From: Boseongicola sp. H5
GTDB taxonomy: Bacteria; Pseudomonadota; Alphaproteobacteria; Rhodobacterales; Rhodobacteraceae
DNA: 64,000 bases
Direction of reading: 5' to 3'
Assembly (NCBI GenBank): GCA_020622165.1
Contig: JACNMN010000010.1
Location: 62,001 to 126,000 of the forward strand
The notes below the pieces were generated by a model, which made no database searches, was not told where the DNA came from, and saw only the letters and a program-made list of their open reading frames with translations. The translations under genes and the position numbers were made by a program. Positions 60,871 to 64,000 of this stretch are shown here, piece after piece; positions within the stretch are counted from its first letter, which is position 1, and every line of letters begins with the position of its first letter.

Positions 60871-61352
60871 GCCTGCGCTCCATCCTGCGTTGGCCCGACC
60901 CACGCCTGAGCGAAACCTGCACGCCGGTGGCTGGCGATATCCGCGAGCTTTCGGCCGATATGCTGGAGACGATGTATGCCGCCCGCGGGCGTGGGCTGGC
61001 CGCGCCGCAGATCGGCGTTCTGCAGCGGCTTTTTGTGATGGATGTGGGCTGGAAAGAAGGCAGCCCGACCCCCGTGATCTGCGTGAACCCCGAGATCGTG
61101 GAGCGGTCGGAGCGTCAGGTCAGCGGCCCCGAGGGCTGCCTGTCGATCCCCGGCATCACGGCGCAGGTGGCGCGTGCCGAATGGATCGTCCTGCGCTGGA
61201 CCGATCCGGCGGGTATGGGCCATGAGGCGCGATTGGACGGGTTCGCCGCGATCTGCGCCCAGCACGAATACGATCATCTGGACGGGATCGTGACATTCGA
61301 CCGTGTGGAGCCAGCCGCCCGCGCCGCGCTGGAGGCCGATTATGCCGGCTAG
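60867..61352 (+). CDS. Peptide deformylase, second copy
   Basis: 161 residues from GTG at 60867 overlapping the first def stop. Motifs are still complete but slightly altered: GRGLAAPQ (41-48), EGCLSIP (89-95, Cys91) and HEYDH (133-137). So it should still bind metal and act, perhaps with different substrate preference. Shorter, lacks the extended C-terminal helix of the first copy. The following gene starts inside its 3' end. Confidence 0.92.
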   Translation: MSLRSILRWPDPRLSETCTPVAGDIRELSADMLETMYAARGRGLAAPQIGVLQRLFVMDVGWKEGSPTPVICVNPEIVERSERQVSGPEGCLSIPGITAQVARAEWIVLRWTDPAGMGHEARLDGFAAICAQHEYDHLDGIVTFDRVEPAARAALEADYAG

Positions 61353-61836
61353 GTCATTTGTCATGTGGCCGGACCGGCGGCTGCAAACGGTCTGTGAGCC
61401 GGTTGCAGAGGTGACCGACGCGGTGCGGGTGATCTGGACCGACATGATCGACACGATGGATGCCATGCCGGGTGTGGGCCTTGCCGCGCCGCAGATCGGC
61501 GTGATGCTGCGGCTGGCGGTTGTGGATGCCTCCGATGAGCGGGGCCGGGCGATACGGATGGCCAACCCCGAGTTGCTTCATGCAAGCGTCGAGTTGCGGT
61601 CTCATCCGGAAGGCAGCCCGAACCTGCCGGGCGTGCACGCGGAGATCCGCCGTCCCCGCGCTGTGACCGTGGCCTATCTGGATGAAACCGGCGTACGGGT
61701 GGAAAAGGATCTGGTCGGGCTGTGGGCCACCAGTGTGCAGCATCAGATCGACCATCTGGACGGGCGGATGTATTTCGACCGGCTGAGCCGTGTCAAACGC
61801 GACATGCTGCTGAAAAAGGCGAGGAAACGGGCGTGA
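61342..61836 (+). CDS. Degenerate peptide deformylase paralogue, third copy
   Basis: 164-residue protein of the deformylase fold whose active site has decayed: motif 1 is kept (GVGLAAPQ, 44-51), but motif 2 reads EGSPNLP (Ser92 in place of the metal-binding Cys) and motif 3 reads HQIDH (Gln135 in place of the catalytic Glu). It probably cannot deformylate. The frame is intact with normal codon use, so it is maintained, suggesting a new role. The ATG lies 11 bases inside the second def gene. Confidence 0.9.
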   Translation: MPARSFVMWPDRRLQTVCEPVAEVTDAVRVIWTDMIDTMDAMPGVGLAAPQIGVMLRLAVVDASDERGRAIRMANPELLHASVELRSHPEGSPNLPGVHAEIRRPRAVTVAYLDETGVRVEKDLVGLWATSVQHQIDHLDGRMYFDRLSRVKRDMLLKKARKRA

Positions 61837-61858
61837 ACATCCCCTCGGAGAGATGCGT

Positions 61859-62770
61859 ATGAGAGTTGTGTTCATGGGCACGCCGGCGTTTTCGGTGCCG
61901 GTGCTGGAGGCGCTGGTCGATGCGGGCCATGACATTGCGGCGGTCTATTGCCAGCCACCGCGCCCCGCGGGCAGGGGCAAGAAGGACCGGCCCTCTCCGG
62001 TGCAATCGCGTGCCGAGGCGCTGGGCCTGACGGTCCGCCACCCGATCTCTCTCAAGACGCCCGATGCGCAGTCGGACTTCGCCGCGCTCGGCGCCGATGT
62101 CGCCGTGGTGGTGGCCTACGGGCTGATCCTGCCGCAGGCGATCCTGGATGCGCCGGCGGGCGGTTGCCTCAATATTCATGCAAGCCTGCTGCCCCGCTGG
62201 CGGGGTGCCGCGCCGATCCACCGGGCGATCATGGCCGGTGACCGGGAAACCGGCATCTGCATCATGGAGATGGAGGCCGGGCTCGATACCGGGCCTGTTC
62301 TGCTGCGCAAGACCGTCGAAATCGGGGCCGAGGAAACAACCGGCGAGTTGCATGACCGGTTGAGCGTTCTGGGCGCTGACGCGATTGTCGAGGCTCTGGC
62401 GCGGCGCGATGAGCTCGTGGCTCGGCCGCAGCCGGAGGCCGGAGTGAGCTACGCGGCGAAGATCGACAAGTCCGAGGCGCGGGTGGACTGGACCCGCCCG
62501 GCGTTGGAGGTGGATCGGCTGATCCGCGGATTGTCCCCGTTTCCGGGGGCGTGGACGATGTTGGCCGGCCGCAGGATCAAGCTCTTGCGCAGTCGGGTCG
62601 TGCCGGGCGAGGGTGAACCCGGCGTCGTGCTGGACGGGCTGCGCGTGGCCTGCGGCACGGGGGCGGTGGAACTGACCGAACTTCAGGCCGAGGGGCGCGC
62701 CCGGCAGGATGGCGAGACGTTTTTGCGCGGAACCCCGGTTGCTCCGGGCACAGTGTTGGGAGACGGATGA
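61859..62770 (+). CDS. fmt: Methionyl-tRNA formyltransferase
   Basis: 303-residue enzyme formylating initiator Met-tRNA, the counterpart to deformylase. [60 protein letters not shown] and [18 protein letters not shown] motifs; a C-terminal OB-like domain follows. ATG at 61853 has only a 2-base gap to GGAG, while 61859 has 8, so the second is preferred. Overlaps the next gene by four bases. Confidence 0.95.
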   Translation: MRVVFMGTPAFSVPVLEALVDAGHDIAAVYCQPPRPAGRGKKDRPSPVQSRAEALGLTVRHPISLKTPDAQSDFAALGADVAVVVAYGLILPQAILDAPAGGCLNIHASLLPRWRGAAPIHRAIMAGDRETGICIMEMEAGLDTGPVLLRKTVEIGAEETTGELHDRLSVLGADAIVEALARRDELVARPQPEAGVSYAAKIDKSEARVDWTRPALEVDRLIRGLSPFPGAWTMLAGRRIKLLRSRVVPGEGEPGVVLDGLRVACGTGAVELTELQAEGRARQDGETFLRGTPVAPGTVLGDG

Positions 62771-63030
62771 TGGGCTTTTTCGCGTTTTTCGGCTCGTTGA
62801 TGATCGGCGGGTTCATGGGCTACCTCTTCGAACGCTGGGGGATCACCCATAACGGGATCATTCCATCGGTCCTGATCGCGCTGGGGGCGGTGATCGTCGT
62901 TTTCATGCTGCGGGTGATGTTTCATCTGAGCTTCGGGTCGCCCGGTGTGGATGCGATCATCGGGTCGGCGGCGGCACTGGTGCTGATCCCGACGGAATGG
63001 GCGCATCGGCGGCGCAATCGCCGGAAGTAA
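62767..63030 (+). CDS. Small membrane protein, fmt-linked
   Basis: 87-residue hydrophobic protein with helices at about 3-22, 31-52 and perhaps 61-78, ending in a basic tail [11 protein letters not shown] overlaps the fmt stop (4 bases), so it is translationally coupled. Resembles GlsB/YeaQ-like small stress membrane proteins in size but the defining motifs are not evident. Function unknown. Confidence 0.75.
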   Translation: MMGFFAFFGSLMIGGFMGYLFERWGITHNGIIPSVLIALGAVIVVFMLRVMFHLSFGSPGVDAIIGSAAALVLIPTEWAHRRRNRRK

Positions 63031-63097
63031 CCGCTGTTTCCGAAAGAGGACGGGATCCGAACGAGGGGCGTTTTCCTCCGCCGCGGTCTGGCGTCGC

Positions 63098-63715
63098 TCA
63101 GGATCTGGGCGGGCGCGGTCGGTAGACCGGCAGCCGCCAGCCAAAGGCAATCGAGCCTGCCCGCAGGGCAAAGGTGGTCAGGATGCAGGCGATGATCGGG
63201 GCAAGCGGATCGGCAATCACATACGGTATGGCAAGGGCGGCCCCGGCCCCGGCAAGGGCGGCGGTGACGTAGAGTTCCCCCTGTTTCAGGACCAGCGGTA
63301 CCTCGTTGCAGACGACATCGCGCATCAGGCCGCCAAGCGTGCCGGTGGCAACCCCCATCACAAGGATGATCGGCACCGACTGATCCATGGCACCGGCCAC
63401 GCTGACGCCTGCCGCGACCGCGATGGCCAGCGCGGCGGCGTCCAGCCAAAGCAGGACTGTGTACCGGCTTTCCAGAAGATGGGCGGTGAAGAAGACGAGA
63501 AACGCGGCGGCGCAGGCGATGGCCAGATGGGTGGGATCGGCAAGCCAGAACACCGGGTCGCGGTCAAGCAGCAGATCGCGGACCGTACCGCCGCCGACCG
63601 CCGTCAGACAGGCGACGAAGAAGAAGCCGATGATGTCCAGCTGCGCGCGGGAGGCGACCAATGCCCCGGTCAGCGCAAAGACCGCCACGGCGGCATAATC
63701 CAGCATGGCGATCAT
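63098..63715 (-). CDS. UPF0126/TRIC-type membrane channel
   Basis: 205-residue integral membrane protein with seven helices and an internal duplication: the DFIGxxxxxxxTAxGGGxxRD-type motif appears as [20 protein letters not shown] and [20 protein letters not shown]. The family (UPF0126, bacterial TRIC homologues) forms trimeric cation channels. The start ATG overlaps the rnhA stop on the same strand. Confidence 0.9.
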   Translation of the reverse strand: MIAMLDYAAVAVFALTGALVASRAQLDIIGFFFVACLTAVGGGTVRDLLLDRDPVFWLADPTHLAIACAAAFLVFFTAHLLESRYTVLLWLDAAALAIAVAAGVSVAGAMDQSVPIILVMGVATGTLGGLMRDVVCNEVPLVLKQGELYVTAALAGAGAALAIPYVIADPLAPIIACILTTFALRAGSIAFGWRLPVYRPRPPRS

Positions 63716-64000
63716 GTCGGTTTGAACGGGGCCATGCCGGCCCGGGCCAAGGCGTCGGCGCGTTCGTTTTCGGGGTGGCCCGCATGGCCCTTCACCCATT
63801 CCCAGGTCACGCTGTGGCGGGCATTCGCCGCATCCAGACGGCGCCACAGATCCTCGTTCTTGACCGGTTTTTTCGTGGCCGTGCGCCAGTTGTTCCGTTT
63901 CCAGCTGTGCAGCCACGCGGTGATGCCGCCTTTGACATAGGCGCTGTCGGTGATGACGGTCAGGGTGGAGGGACGGTCCAGCGCCTCAAGGGCATGGATG
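63712..64000 (-). CDS. rnhA: Ribonuclease HI, C-terminal part
   Basis: About 95 residues of an RNase HI that continues past the right end. Seen: [19 protein letters not shown] (with the catalytic Asp), [20 protein letters not shown] and [20 protein letters not shown] with the active-site His loop. It removes RNA from RNA-DNA hybrids. Reading frame open to the window end; the first part and start codon are outside. Confidence 0.93.
   Translation of the reverse strand, partial: IHALEALDRPSTLTVITDSAYVKGGITAWLHSWKRNNWRTATKKPVKNEDLWRRLDAANARHSVTWEWVKGHAGHPENERADALARAGMAPFKPT

Noticed and set aside
1..64000. tRNA, rRNA or riboswitch genes
   Set aside because: No cloverleaf or conserved riboswitch core was recognised in any of the intergenic gaps; this was done by eye only.

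Overview
The window is a stretch of high-G+C chromosome from an alphaproteobacterium, almost certainly a member of the Rhodobacterales/Rhodobacteraceae. Pointers are the malyl-CoA lyase Mcl1, the phaA-phaB pair, the def-def-def-fmt cluster, the lysA / TIGR02302 / zinc-ribbon / ftsEX / plsC block, the DUF1244, DUF465 and DUF2007 proteins, and very dense packing with ATGA or GTGA start/stop overlaps. No rRNA, tRNA, CRISPR array or prophage was recognised. This assignment comes from recognising protein families; no database search was run.

Layout. 1-164: the N-terminus of a TRAP transporter binding protein (minus strand). 274-2181: a complete IS1595-family transposon with 24-base inverted repeats and perfect 8-base target duplications, carrying a transposase and a convergent three-gene cargo operon (membrane coiled-coil protein, ImmA/IrrE metallopeptidase, 55-residue MNLREAR-type protein). 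2343-8360: recQ, yaaA, DUF1244, N-formylglutamate amidohydrolase, pyruvate kinase. 8472-14551: rpmI-rplT, then pheS and pheT separated by three extra genes, one of them AT-richer and probably acquired. 14618-22424: YtoQ, GMC oxidoreductase, SDR, GST, mscL, thioredoxin-like protein, ald with its divergent Lrp regulator, azlCD. 22478-26687: molybdenum cofactor/formate dehydrogenase maturation operon (fdhD, 31-codon ORF, mobA, mobB, DUF429-like gene, moeA). 26756-34433: membrane protein, greA, argH with a tiny LptM-like lipoprotein, TlpA-like protein, tag, an EAL protein, phaA-phaB.

34542-44529: LysR regulator, DUF465, tRNA methyltransferase-like protein, DUF2007, polyprenyl diphosphate synthase, SDR, ispE with a TPR protein, ETF-ubiquinone oxidoreductase, DUF2834, quinone oxidoreductase. 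44636-52551: lysA, TIGR02302 protein, zinc-ribbon protein, ftsE-ftsX-plsC-PPOX. 52621-56542: CIA30 protein (apparent CTG start), accA, AraC/GyrI and GyrI proteins, mcl1. 56789-58276: MarR regulator divergent from an orphan 122-residue gene and a cytochrome b561, with a perfect operator-like repeat between. 58379-60297: MalY-type lyase, then an XRE regulator and membrane protein pair with a double operator. 60346-62770: three tandem peptide deformylase genes and fmt. 62767-64000: small membrane protein, UPF0126/TRIC-type channel, partial rnhA.

The most notable items are the passenger-carrying IS1595 element with its undescribed-looking cargo, the interrupted pheS-pheT locus, the MarR/b561 redox module, the XRE pair with paired GTAAC-N6-GTTAC sites, and the def array whose last member has lost its catalytic Cys and Glu.
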